From an uncultured Clostridia bacterium (GTDB lineage Bacteria; Bacillota; Clostridia; TANB77; CAG-508), in assembly GCA_934182605.1 (NCBI GenBank), contig CAKPRQ010000008.1, positions 1-64,000 of the forward strand: a DNA stretch of 64,000 bases, in the 5' to 3' direction. Positions within the stretch are counted from its first letter, which is position 1; the number at the start of each line of letters is the position of its first letter. Below the pieces are notes generated by a model. It had not been told where the DNA came from. It worked only from the letters and a program-made list of their open reading frames with translations, and did not search any database. The position numbers were made by a program, and so were the translations under genes. Below, in pieces: positions 42,909 through 51,925 of the stretch.

Positions 42909-43637
42909 TTAATTTTGTTCAAAATATTTAAGTATTCCATTATAAATTCCGTTAACTAACCTATCTTGATATTCATCTTGTTGTAAAAGTTTAGCCTCTT
43001 CTACATTAGATAAAAAACCACATTCCACAATAGTTGCTGGTATTTTTAAATTATCAATTAAATATTTATTAGAAATTGATAGAGCATCTCTCTTATTCTG
43101 TCTATCAGAAATTTCTTCGGTAATTGATTTTTGTATACACTCAGCTAATAATTTTCCTTGCTCATTACTTTTTTTATAGAAAGTTTGCCATCCCCAATAT
43201 TGTGTTTGGTCTATCTGGTTAAGATGTATAGATACAAAAATATCAGCATTTGAATTATTTCCTATTTTAACTCTATTTTTCAAATCTAAATTTTTCATCT
43301 CCCTTATAGTTTTCGCTGTACTATCATAAATGCCATTTTCGTTTTCTCGTGTTAAAATCACATTAAAATTATTGTTCTCTAATTTTTCTTTTAATTTCAT
43401 AGAAATTTTTAAATTTATATTTGCTTCTGTCACACCATTGCTACTTCCTGCACCTTGATCAGGTAAGCCATGTCCTGGATCTATTATTACAGTTTTTTTA
43501 TCTAAATCTACATTTGATACATAAAGTGAAGCAACTTTATTAACTTCACTATTATTAAAAAATAATAAATATATTATAATAGATAAAAGAATTGCTAATA
43601 CAAATAAAATTATCCTTTTTTTATTTAAAAGTATCAT
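42909..43637 (-). CDS. N-acetylmuramoyl-L-alanine amidase, CwlD-like
   Basis: 242 residues. An N-terminal membrane anchor (residues about 7-28, IILFVLAILLSIIIYLLFFN) is followed by an Amidase_3 domain. KKTVIIDPGHGLPDQGAGSS carries the first Zn-ligand His (about residue 55), NGVTEANINLKISMKLKEKL the Glu ligand, NADIFVSIHLNQIDQTQYWG the second His, and PATIVECGFLSNVEEAKLL the catalytic Glu. The ATVVECGFLSN ending is CwlD-like. CwlD acts in cortex muramic-lactam formation during sporulation; other roles in cell-wall turnover are possible. It releases stem peptides from muramic acid outside the membrane. Confidence 0.88.
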   Translation of the reverse strand: MILLNKKRIILFVLAILLSIIIYLLFFNNSEVNKVASLYVSNVDLDKKTVIIDPGHGLPDQGAGSSNGVTEANINLKISMKLKEKLENNNFNVILTRENENGIYDSTAKTIREMKNLDLKNRVKIGNNSNADIFVSIHLNQIDQTQYWGWQTFYKKSNEQGKLLAECIQKSITEEISDRQNKRDALSISNKYLIDNLKIPATIVECGFLSNVEEAKLLQQDEYQDRLVNGIYNGILKYFEQN

Positions 43638-43690
43638 CTTGCTTCACCTATTATAATATATTCATTAATTAAGAAAACATTCAATTACAT

Positions 43691-44617
43691 TTACTTCTTT
43701 CTTCTATTTATTGCATAACTGCTTCCCATAGTAGTCTTAGCAATATGTTTCACTTGTGCGCCAACTTCACCTATTTCAAGTATATTAGCATATTTTGATT
43801 TATCTACAACAACTACTCCTATAGATATTGAAGTTATTGGAAATTGCTCTATTATGCCTTTTCTATTTGGCACTTCTAAGAATCCTCTTTCTACATCTTC
43901 TTCAGTAAAATATTTTGTAATTCCATTATCAAATTCTAATATTATATTTTGGCATACTTTTTCATAACACTCATTATCTACTATTGCTACAAAATCGTCT
44001 CCACCAATATGACCTACAAAGTTTTCTATTTGACTCTCCATATGTACATTTTTTAAAATAACATTTGCCGTAAACTTTATAATTTCATCTCCACGTAAAA
44101 ATCCATAAACATCATTATAAGCTTTAAAATTATCTAAATCTAAATATAAAACTGAAAAAGTTTCTTGCATCATTAAACGTTTTTTTAACTCAGCACTTAT
44201 CTGTACATTTCCAGGTAGACCTGTTAAAGGGCTTATTCTTCTATTTGTGTTAATTAACCTTAATAGATTCTTTATAGTATAATATAAATAATCCTTATCC
44301 ATAGGCTTATTTATATAATATTCTATACATTCGTTTAAAACACTTATTTTATAACTCTTATCTTTATTGCTAGATATAACAATTACAGGTGTTATATTAT
44401 TATCATCATCACTTCGTATTTTTTTACACACATCTATTAAATTTAAAAACATATCATCTGCATTTATAATAAATAATGCTGGTATATTTTTAAGTGCACG
44501 ATCTAGCTGAATATCTTTTATTACTTTGAAAATGTATTCATTCTCATTTTTAAAGATTTCTTTTATCTCACCTATTATTTCTTGCTTATTATCTATTACA
44601 ATAATTTCTTGTGCCAT
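43691..44617 (-). CDS. Receiver-like plus GGDEF diguanylate cyclase
   Basis: 308 residues. Residues 1-120 form a CheY-like receiver (IIVIDNKQEIIGEIKEIF, PALFIINADDMFLNLIDVC, TPVIVISSNKDKS, INKPMDKDYL with the conserved KP). The expected phosphoacceptor position is N/D-rich but not certain. A GGDEF domain follows: SPLTGLPGNVQISAELKKRL, FSVLYLDLDNFKAYNDVYGF, RGDEIIKFTANVI and active-site variant VGHIGGDDFVAIVD (GGDDF, close to GGDEF, usually active). It would make cyclic di-GMP. Its stop lies two bases before the preceding gene's 3' side (44620), so it forms an operon with the CmpB-like gene. Confidence 0.88.
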   Translation of the reverse strand: MAQEIIVIDNKQEIIGEIKEIFKNENEYIFKVIKDIQLDRALKNIPALFIINADDMFLNLIDVCKKIRSDDDNNITPVIVISSNKDKSYKISVLNECIEYYINKPMDKDYLYYTIKNLLRLINTNRRISPLTGLPGNVQISAELKKRLMMQETFSVLYLDLDNFKAYNDVYGFLRGDEIIKFTANVILKNVHMESQIENFVGHIGGDDFVAIVDNECYEKVCQNIILEFDNGITKYFTEEDVERGFLEVPNRKGIIEQFPITSISIGVVVVDKSKYANILEIGEVGAQVKHIAKTTMGSSYAINRRKK

Positions 44618-44619
44618 AA

Positions 44620-45468
44620 TTACCTCTCTTTTTTTTCTTTTTTTATTGATTCCAGCTTTTGATTTAAGAATTCAGTTATATTTTGTGATTTCATAGTAGG
44701 AAATACCCTTTTTAATCTTATAATCTTCTTATATAATTTTAATTTCATAATGTTTTCTGCTTTTTTTAATTCTTCTATAGTTTTCTTTAAAGAATCTATT
44801 TGAATATTTTTGGTAGATAAAGTTTTCAATCCTTGTATGTTTTTTATCTCTAATAATTTTTGATTCAACGCTACTTGTATTTCTTTTAATTTTGATAACC
44901 TTATTTCTATATTTTTTATTTTAATAGAAGACAAAATTAAATCTATAATCATACTTATTAATATTAATGCTAGTATAGGTTTTAAAATTTCTAGTGGTAT
45001 TTTATATACAAAATTGCTAACTATAGGATGTAACACATATATAAAAAACACACCTAAAATTCCCCATACTAAAGACATTCTTAGACATATTCTACCCTTA
45101 TAATTAAACTTTTCTTTGGAATAATCCCAATACTTTGTATTAAAAATTTTTTCTAATAAATATCCAACTAAGCATTCCCATATTGAAAATATTATTACTC
45201 CAACAATAAATACAATTACAAAATTAGACTTAAAACCATCTAAAAATAAATATAAAATTACAGCTCCAAACCCATATATTGGACAAAAAGGTCCAAATAT
45301 AAATCCACTGTTTACAAATTTTTTCTGTAAACAAGTTTTATATATAGATTCTAATACCCATCCTCCGAATGAATATATAACAAAGTAAGCTAGTAAAATA
45401 ATAAATTGATTTATATCCACGTAAAGCCCTCCATAGAAAAGATAGAACAGTTCTAATGCATAAAACAT
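44620..45468 (-). CDS. CmpB-family putative ABC-transporter permease-like membrane protein
   Basis: 282 residues. It has five or six hydrophobic helices (residues about 20-175) with the family motif GGWVLESIYKTCLQKKFVNS, GFIFGPFCPIYGFGAVILYL, and FSIWECLVGYLLEKIFNTKY followed by WDYSKEKFNYKGRICLRMSL. The C-terminal 100 residues are a coiled, lysine-rich cytoplasmic domain. The Pfam family is called ABC_trans_CmpB, but its transport role is not established. It is upstream of, and nearly abuts, the GGDEF gene. Confidence 0.8.
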   Translation of the reverse strand: MFYALELFYLFYGGLYVDINQFIILLAYFVIYSFGGWVLESIYKTCLQKKFVNSGFIFGPFCPIYGFGAVILYLFLDGFKSNFVIVFIVGVIIFSIWECLVGYLLEKIFNTKYWDYSKEKFNYKGRICLRMSLVWGILGVFFIYVLHPIVSNFVYKIPLEILKPILALILISMIIDLILSSIKIKNIEIRLSKLKEIQVALNQKLLEIKNIQGLKTLSTKNIQIDSLKKTIEELKKAENIMKLKLYKKIIRLKRVFPTMKSQNITEFLNQKLESIKKEKKER

Positions 45469-45498
45469 TAGAACATCTTTATCTTTAGTTTATATAAA

Positions 45499-46473
45499 TT
45501 ATTTACCCTTTGTAGCTGTTCCTGTAAATGTTTCTACAGAACCATCCATACTTGTTGCCTCTACTGTTATTGTATTACTTTCTTCTTTTAATCTGAATTT
45601 TAAATCTAATTCAGTTTTACCTAATTGATCCGCTGAAACCACTTGATTTCTTCCATTTAATTGTATATTAACAGATTTTATTCCTGAATCATGTTTTATA
45701 TTTACTAATAAATATAATCCGTCTGCATCTTTTTTAACTTCTATTACTGGTTTTTTAATTCCTTCATATTGGTCAATTCTTTCATTTGAAATACCATTTT
45801 CATTTACAGCAACTATTGTAAGAGTATTAGAACCATTTAAAACATCTATATTAGTCTCTATTGATGTACAATCGCCTGTTGCATCTATTCTTATCTCCTC
45901 ATCATTATTCCACTTATATGTTAAATAAGATAATTTTGTCTTGCTAACAGTCTTTGCAATTATATTTAACTTAGAACCTACAATTACGACATCAATTTCT
46001 GGCTTTGTTGTATCATCAATTACAGGTCCTATAACAGTTTCTGTCTTTGTAGTAACATTTCCATTAATATCTATAATGTTTAAATTTAATACATTGTTCC
46101 CTTCTGGTATAGTTATATCTCTTGTAAGTGCTAAGCTACTATTACCTATAATTTCTAAAACTCTTCCATTATTCCATGAATACTCTATAACATCTATAGG
46201 CACATCATTTTGAATGCTTATTGTTAAAATATTATCATTTTGACTAGTTACAAGAACTGGATAATCAATAGCAGGAGCTTCTGGGCCTGAAAAATAATCT
46301 ATAATACCTAGTAGTCCACTTATAAACATAGCTAGTCCAAAAATAATCATACCTATTGAAAAAATTTTTTTACTCGTTTTATTGTCTAATTTTCCATTAT
46401 TTCCACCATTTATATTATTATAATTATTTCCAAAACTTGGATTATTCGAATCCATTGATAATATTTGATTCAT
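45499..46473 (-). CDS. Membrane-anchored protein with Ig-like repeats
   Basis: 324 residues. A polar Asn-rich N-terminus (residues 1-33) precedes one membrane helix (IFSIGMIIFGLAMFISGLLG, about 35-57), then an extracellular region of about three related beta-rich units of some 85 residues. Each ends with phrases like NNVLNLNIIDINGNVTTKTE, SNTLTIVAVNENGISNERID or SNTITVEATSMDGSVETFTG, which is the pattern of bacterial Ig-like modules. No catalytic residues are evident. It is probably a surface structural or binding protein. It precedes the CmpB/GGDEF pair by 30 bases, suggesting one transcription unit. Confidence 0.7.
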   Translation of the reverse strand: MNQILSMDSNNPSFGNNYNNINGGNNGKLDNKTSKKIFSIGMIIFGLAMFISGLLGIIDYFSGPEAPAIDYPVLVTSQNDNILTISIQNDVPIDVIEYSWNNGRVLEIIGNSSLALTRDITIPEGNNVLNLNIIDINGNVTTKTETVIGPVIDDTTKPEIDVVIVGSKLNIIAKTVSKTKLSYLTYKWNNDEEIRIDATGDCTSIETNIDVLNGSNTLTIVAVNENGISNERIDQYEGIKKPVIEVKKDADGLYLLVNIKHDSGIKSVNIQLNGRNQVVSADQLGKTELDLKFRLKEESNTITVEATSMDGSVETFTGTATKGK

Positions 46474-46579
46474 TTTTAACCTCCGTTTTTCTCAAAATTT
46501 TCATTATATATAATATATTATTTTTTAAAATTATGCAATAGAATTTTTGCTTTTTTTGTAAATTTTTTTATTTTTTTAC

Positions 46580-46726
46580 TACAATTCAGTAAGTATTTTA
46601 TAAAATCGTGATATATAGCTATTTTTAGTCGAAACATATCTAGGGTGACACAATCTGGGTCTTGACTTGCAAATAGCTATATATCACGATTTTGCAAAAG
46701 TTATATGTTCCCTATCTGAATTGTAA
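46580..46726. repeat. 147-bp palindromic element, copy B
   Basis: Termini TACAATTCAGTAA and ATCTGAATTGTAA. The inner arms begin AAAATCGTGATATATAGCTA, with the T-to-G change matched by A-to-C in the opposite arm (ATCACGATTTT) relative to copy A. The centre GGTGACACAATCTGGGTCTT is conserved. The rest of the 46474-46997 gap shows no other feature. Confidence 0.8.
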
Positions 46727-46997
46727 GTATTTTTTATTATAATTCCGTAAGATATTATATAATTTTAAAAAAATATAGTAATTTTTAATTTGTCATTTTA
46801 TTTATTATTGTAAATTTTACTAAATTTATTCTAAATTATTGCATACCAATTTTTTGAAAATTTTATATAAAAAAATAGAAATCTTTACTATATTTATGTC
46901 AGTAGTTTTTCATCCAAACTTCATTCATAAATATAATACGGATTTCTATTATTTTTTATATTTAAAACACTTTTTGTTTTACTTTAATTTTGTATTC

Positions 46998-49900
46998 TTA
47001 TATTATATATTTTTTAATAAAGAATACTCCTGTTCCAAATATTGCTATTCCTATTGTAAATAACCATATATAATTTTCTTTTGAACCAGTCATTATTTCT
47101 AATATTACTGGAGCATCATCTATATCGTCTTCTTCTGGCACTTTATTATCTGGTATTGAGTCTATATCATCTGAGTCTGCGTCATTATCATCTTCTGATA
47201 TTTCTGCCACATTTGTTTTTAGTCCCATATTGTTTTCATTTTTTATCCAAGTTAATATAATTTCAACTTCTGCTGATTCTCCTGGATTTAAAAGTACATC
47301 TTGTAATTGATTTGTTACTACTTCACCATTTTCATTTACTGTCCATTTTGGATTATCAGCTGCTATAAATTCAAGTCCTCCTGGTACATAATCTTTTAAT
47401 TCTGTTGCATATCCAGCTATTTGCCCTTCATTAGTTACCTTTATTTTAAATACGAATTTAACTTCTGTTGTATCTATTTTTCTTTTATTTATAGATATTT
47501 TTAATGGATTTTCTGGATTTTCATAACCTGTATGTCCTGTTTCATATACTGTTGTTTCTCCATCCACAGTTACTCTAGCTCCTGTTACCCATTTTAATAA
47601 ACTTAAGTCAAAGTATTTTACTACTAAATATTCTTTATCAATATCATCTTCTGATTCGTCACCATTATTTGGTGTTGAGTCTTCGTCGTCCGCATCAAAT
47701 TCGTTATCATCTTCTGATATTTCTGCAATATTTATTATAACTCTATCTTCTGGCATTGATTTTTCATCTACCATAAATGCTACTTTAACATCTTTATAAT
47801 CTGGTGTAGTCATTTCTTCTTTATTAAATCCTAATAACTCATTTGATACATTATTTTCTTCTGATAAATAATTTGTTGTAATAGTTTTTCCATCTTCAGA
47901 TACTGTCCAGCCATACTCTATATTTACTTGGCTTTGTGGTAAGAATACAAGTCCTTCTGGTACATTATCTTTAACTTCTGTTGCATATCCATTAGTATTA
48001 CCTTCGTTATATACTCTTATTGTATAAATTACAACATCTTTATTTTGTACTTCAACTGGGTCTTTAGGATGTGTATATGTTATTTTTCCATTCTCTGCAA
48101 CATTTACAACTGGTTCTCTTGTCGTTACTTCTGTATCATTTACACCTGTTATAAATTTTCTTAAAGCTAAATCGAAGTTTACTATTTGAACTTTTTCTGT
48201 ATCTATATCATCTTCTTCAGGTGCATTGTTATCTGGTGTTGAGTCTTGGTCTGTAACATCATTACCATCTTTATTTGAATCGTCTTTTATTTCTGCTGTA
48301 TTAATTAATATATCGTTTGAATTACTTGGTAAATTAACTACACACGCTATTTCAACATCTTTATAATCTGGTCCTATCATATTAGCACTATTAAATGCTT
48401 CTATTAAGTTGTCTTCAGAATTTTCTTTTGATAAATATGTTGTTTGTACAGTTCTACCATCTTCAGATACTGTCCAACCATATTTCTTATTTATTTCATG
48501 TTCAGGTAAAAAGTCTAAACCTACTGGCAATGTATCTTTTATTTCTTTAGCATAACCATCTACAGCACCTTCGTTATATACTCTTATTGTATAAACTACT
48601 ATACTACCATTTTTAACTCTAACTACATCTTTAGGATGATTATATGTTATTTCACCAGTTGCTTCATCTATAACTGGTACTGGATATCTATTATTTATTG
48701 ATGTGCCGTCAACTTCAGTTATAAATTTTCTTAATGCTAAGTCAAAATCTTTTATAACTAAGTTCTCGAAGTCATCATCATCTTCAACATTACTGTCATT
48801 TGGATATACGTTTATATCTACGTTATTAGGTGTTGAATCTCTATCCTCTACTTCTGCACCATATTTATCTAAATCTTTTGAAACTTCTGCTATATTTTTT
48901 AATGTATTTTTAGTTGAATCTGTTTCTACCACAACACAAGTCACTGTTATATCTTTGTATGCGATGTATCCAGTATCTTTATTAAATTCTTGTATTAAAT
49001 TTTTAGTCTCACCTTCTACATACTTTAATAAATCACTAGTTATTTTAGCTTTACCTGTAACAACAGTTACATCATTTAAAGATTCTACTCCTGTAAAATC
49101 TGATAATTCAAGGTTTTGTGTTGCATTTGGTATAGCTGATAAGTTTATTGTATTCAATGTTCCTTCATCATTTATCTTCCAATGATTTGTTGCATTATTA
49201 TTATGTCCAACTATAAATCCTAAACCTTCTGGTATATAATCTGTAATTTCTTCTGCATACCCTGCCATATCACCTTCATTATATACTCTTATTGTATATG
49301 TAACTATGTCTCCTGTATTTACTGGAACAGCTACTTTTGTATGTTGATAAGTTGCAGTTGTTGCACTTCCATCTTTTAAAGCATCTGTATTTACATTTGG
49401 TTCTCTAGTTGTAACATCCACTCCATTTATATTAGTTATAAATTTCCTTAATGCTAAATCAAATTCTGGTCTTAATATATCTGTTTCAAAATTCTTTACT
49501 ATTTCCTTTTCTTTATTTTCTATAACTACAACTGGTTGTTCTAATAATTCGCTACCACCTACTGTATAGAAAGTCATTGTTTTTTCGTTATATGTTGCTT
49601 TTATTTCAAAATTTAATTTTTGAATATTTTCATCTTCAGATATAGCAACATAAAATTCTTGATTTACTAAATCTTTTACTGTAGTTCCTTCTGCTACTTC
49701 ATTTTTATTACTATCTAACAATTTGTATTCTTTCTCATTTTCAGAATCGTCTTTTACAGTTACTGTTAAATCATATGCTAAACCTGTTTCCAAATCTGCT
49801 ACTTTGAAAGGTCCTACTACAATTTTGCCTTTTATAATTTCATTTGTTATTTCTGTGTCAAAAATTTCTACTGGAATTACTGAATATCCTCTTACATCAT

Positions 49901-50651
49901 CATATCCATATAAATCTGCCATCATTTTTGCGTGTTCAATTAGAAATGTATATAATTCTGCAGCTTGAGATTGTCTATTCCAAGTAGGATCTAAATCATC
50001 TAATGTTGTATCAAATGGTCCTTGCCCACCTTCCACAGTTGTCAATTGTAAAGCTGGTAATGTTTCCATATGATATGGATCTGTTTCGTCTGGATTAGAA
50101 AAATACCATATTGCTAATTGTTGTACAACTTCTATATCATCGTTTGTTAACAATATTTCATCTTTTTCTAAATCTGGAAATACTGTTGAGAACATAGCAT
50201 CTTTTAATTCAAGTGCATTTTTATCTTTTGGTAAATAAAAGTTGTCTAACAATGCTAATACTGCATTATAATCTGTATATGCGTATTCTTCTCCATTTAT
50301 TGTTGCAGTTTTCTTCTCATCACTTGGTAATATTTTCTTTATGCTATCTGGTATTGTTGAAAATTGCTTCATACCATATGATATATTATATTCTCTCTTT
50401 TCTATATGAGCATTATCTCCAAAACCTTGTCCCGCTTTCAAACAATAAATTGCATTGTCGTATGTAAAATTGTTTCCTTCATATTCTACAATTTTCCATA
50501 CATTTTTTGAATTTGCTTGGTAACCATATCCACCTTCACGAATACTTACTATTCCAAAAGTTCTACTTTCTTCTGCAAATACTATACTTGCAGTAAAAAT
50601 TGCTACTAGAACTAATATTATTGGTAGTAATAGAATTTTTCTTATTTTCAT
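46998..50651 (-). CDS. Thioester-domain surface adhesin with four repeat domains
   Basis: 1217 residues. A signal peptide covers 1-26 (KILLLPIILVLVAIFTASIV-FA). The N-terminal thioester domain has Cys70 in DNAIYCLKAGQGFGD and the partner Gln in VVQQLAIWYFSNPDET (about residue 178), the Cys-Gln arrangement that forms a covalent-binding thioester in Gram-positive adhesins. Four related beta-sandwich repeats of about 190 residues follow, starting near 394, 635, 825 and 1010 (FDLALRKFITNINGVDVTTR, FDLALRKFITEVDGTSINNR, FDLALRKFITGVNDTEVTTR, FDLSLLKWVTGARV), each with YTIRVYNEG-x-x-x-GYAxE and a D/E-rich TPDNxxPEEDDID linker. The C-terminus has a membrane helix and KKYII, without LPXTG. Confidence 0.88.
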   Translation of the reverse strand: MKIRKILLLPIILVLVAIFTASIVFAEESRTFGIVSIREGGYGYQANSKNVWKIVEYEGNNFTYDNAIYCLKAGQGFGDNAHIEKREYNISYGMKQFSTIPDSIKKILPSDEKKTATINGEEYAYTDYNAVLALLDNFYLPKDKNALELKDAMFSTVFPDLEKDEILLTNDDIEVVQQLAIWYFSNPDETDPYHMETLPALQLTTVEGGQGPFDTTLDDLDPTWNRQSQAAELYTFLIEHAKMMADLYGYDDVRGYSVIPVEIFDTEITNEIIKGKIVVGPFKVADLETGLAYDLTVTVKDDSENEKEYKLLDSNKNEVAEGTTVKDLVNQEFYVAISEDENIQKLNFEIKATYNEKTMTFYTVGGSELLEQPVVVIENKEKEIVKNFETDILRPEFDLALRKFITNINGVDVTTREPNVNTDALKDGSATTATYQHTKVAVPVNTGDIVTYTIRVYNEGDMAGYAEEITDYIPEGLGFIVGHNNNATNHWKINDEGTLNTINLSAIPNATQNLELSDFTGVESLNDVTVVTGKAKITSDLLKYVEGETKNLIQEFNKDTGYIAYKDITVTCVVVETDSTKNTLKNIAEVSKDLDKYGAEVEDRDSTPNNVDINVYPNDSNVEDDDDFENLVIKDFDLALRKFITEVDGTSINNRYPVPVIDEATGEITYNHPKDVVRVKNGSIVVYTIRVYNEGAVDGYAKEIKDTLPVGLDFLPEHEINKKYGWTVSEDGRTVQTTYLSKENSEDNLIEAFNSANMIGPDYKDVEIACVVNLPSNSNDILINTAEIKDDSNKDGNDVTDQDSTPDNNAPEEDDIDTEKVQIVNFDLALRKFITGVNDTEVTTREPVVNVAENGKITYTHPKDPVEVQNKDVVIYTIRVYNEGNTNGYATEVKDNVPEGLVFLPQSQVNIEYGWTVSEDGKTITTNYLSEENNVSNELLGFNKEEMTTPDYKDVKVAFMVDEKSMPEDRVIINIAEISEDDNEFDADDEDSTPNNGDESEDDIDKEYLVVKYFDLSLLKWVTGARVTVDGETTVYETGHTGYENPENPLKISINKRKIDTTEVKFVFKIKVTNEGQIAGYATELKDYVPGGLEFIAADNPKWTVNENGEVVTNQLQDVLLNPGESAEVEIILTWIKNENNMGLKTNVAEISEDDNDADSDDIDSIPDNKVPEEDDIDDAPVILEIMTGSKENYIWLFTIGIAIFGTGVFFIKKYII

Positions 50652-50808
50652 TTTTTACTCCATTCCTTTCACAAATATTATAATTAAAAAATTTTGATTT
50701 TTTTACTTATTCTCCTATTATTTTACATCATACATAGTTATTATAACATATTTAGAAAAATTTTACAATAGAATTTTATGTAAATTTCGTATTTTTACAA
50801 AAGCTCCA

Positions 50809-50830
50809 CCCCGACGTAGTCACGTCGGGG
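50809..50830 (-). terminator. GC-rich terminator of the foreign-looking lipoprotein gene
   Basis: Perfect 9-bp stem CCCCGACGT / ACGTCGGGG with loop AGTC. It is far more GC-rich than any other terminator in the window and appears to have come with the gene. Confidence 0.8.
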
Positions 50831-50857
50831 CGGTGTTGGTTGAACTTAGTTATCAGC

Positions 50858-51406
50858 CTAGTTGGCCGTTGTCGCCAAAATCGAACCGATAATGCCAATT
50901 GCCAAGGTACCAGCTGTTATGCCAACAGTGGCATACGTTTGGTTTGCCTGGGAATCAGCCATCTGTTGCTGATTCATCTGGCTCTGTAGGGCCTGCAGTT
51001 GCTGCTGACGCTGTGCCTGAGCTGCCTGAAGTCCGGCACTGGAATTGTCCTTAAAGACAAGTTCCATGCGTCCCTTCTTCTTAGACTTGCCCATCAGTTG
51101 ATAACCCACTCGGGTCATGTCAGCTTCGCACATCATGTCCGCATACTGCTCACCGGATTGCACCACACAAGTAACCATAGCAGGACGGGCCTGCAAGGCA
51201 TTTGCAAGCTCTTGCGGATTGGACACTAGAGCTCCCATCAGGATGAAAGGCTTAGTAACTTGGTACTGATAGACCGGTGTAACCGGGGCCTGCTGAAGCG
51301 CAGCGTACTGTGCTTGAAGAGCCTTGTATTCCTTGGACGGCCCGCAAGCCACCATGGAAAGAGAAAAGCTCACAACCATAGCCAGAGCGATGATACGCTT
51401 AATCAT
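50858..51406 (-). CDS. GC-rich lipoprotein of probable foreign origin
   Basis: I start at ATG 51404-51406 (MIKRIIALAMVVSFSLSMVA) after GGAGG; an in-frame start 16 codons upstream is weaker. About 182 residues. The lipobox is LSMVACGPSKEY, with the lipid-modified Cys near residue 21. The mature protein is Gln/Ala-rich with coiled segments (EYKALQAQYAALQQAP, AAQAQRQQQLQALQSQMNQQ) and a C-terminal glycine-rich hydrophobic helix (TVGITAGTLAIGIIGSILAT). Base composition is near 50 percent GC, unlike all neighbours, and codon choice differs. It resembles lipoproteins of Gram-negative gut bacteria such as Fibrobacter-like lineages. Function unknown. Confidence 0.75.
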   Translation of the reverse strand: MIKRIIALAMVVSFSLSMVACGPSKEYKALQAQYAALQQAPVTPVYQYQVTKPFILMGALVSNPQELANALQARPAMVTCVVQSGEQYADMMCEADMTRVGYQLMGKSKKKGRMELVFKDNSSAGLQAAQAQRQQQLQALQSQMNQQQMADSQANQTYATVGITAGTLAIGIIGSILATTAN

Positions 51407-51468
51407 GTTGTCCTCCAACAGTTTTTTGGAGAAATCTCCAAAGTTAAAAAACAAAACTCTACATATTT

Positions 51469-51497
51469 ATTATACAATAAAAATCTAATTTTGTCAA
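51469..51497 (-). promoter_or_regulatory. Promoter of the lipoprotein gene
   Basis: The minus strand has TTGACA (51492-51497), a 17-base spacer and TATAAT (51469-51474), in AT-rich host-like sequence. A palindrome TTTGGAGA-AA-TCTCCAAA sits between promoter and gene (51425-51442). Confidence 0.75.
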
Positions 51498-51599
51498 ACT
51501 TATACAAATAAATTCAAGTTACATAGTATTTTGACTTTTCTTTTATTACATGTTATAATATTACACAGTTTATATTAAAAAATAAAAAAGGGGTTACAT

Positions 51600-51842
51600 A
51601 TGACACCTGAATTGGCTCAAACATTGAATTCAGTTGGTTGGGGAATTGTTGTTGCTTTCCTACTTTCGTTAACTTTTGCAATTATATCAACTAACCGAAT
51701 TATTATAATCATAGCAATTATTGGAATATACGTAGCTATAGGCTTATGTTTTGGTATAGGGTTTGGTTTTGGGAGCTTAACATTAATTGGTTTAGGATTT
51801 TTGCTAATCATTATTTATAATATTTGTGCAAAAATTTTTTAA
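51600..51842 (+). CDS. Small three-helix membrane protein (80 aa)
   Basis: 80 residues behind AAGGGG. After a short N-terminus (MTPELAQTLNSVGWGIVVAF) the protein is nearly all hydrophobic, with two or three helices (IIIIIAIIGIYVAIGLCFGI, SLTLIGLGFLLIIIYNICAK). No family recognised. It converges with the secretion operon at a shared terminator. Confidence 0.5.
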   Translation: MTPELAQTLNSVGWGIVVAFLLSLTFAIISTNRIIIIIAIIGIYVAIGLCFGIGFGFGSLTLIGLGFLLIIIYNICAKIF

Positions 51843-51866
51843 CCTTTTTAGCCTCTTATTTAAAAA

Positions 51867-51892
51867 AAGATATCCATAATTTTGGATATCTT
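51867..51892. terminator. Bidirectional terminator
   Basis: Stem AAGATATCCA / TGGATATCTT flanked by A and T runs, between convergent genes ending at 51842 (+) and 51926 (-). Confidence 0.8.
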
Positions 51893-51925
51893 CTTTTATT
51901 TAAATTTATTAAAATGTGTTATTTT

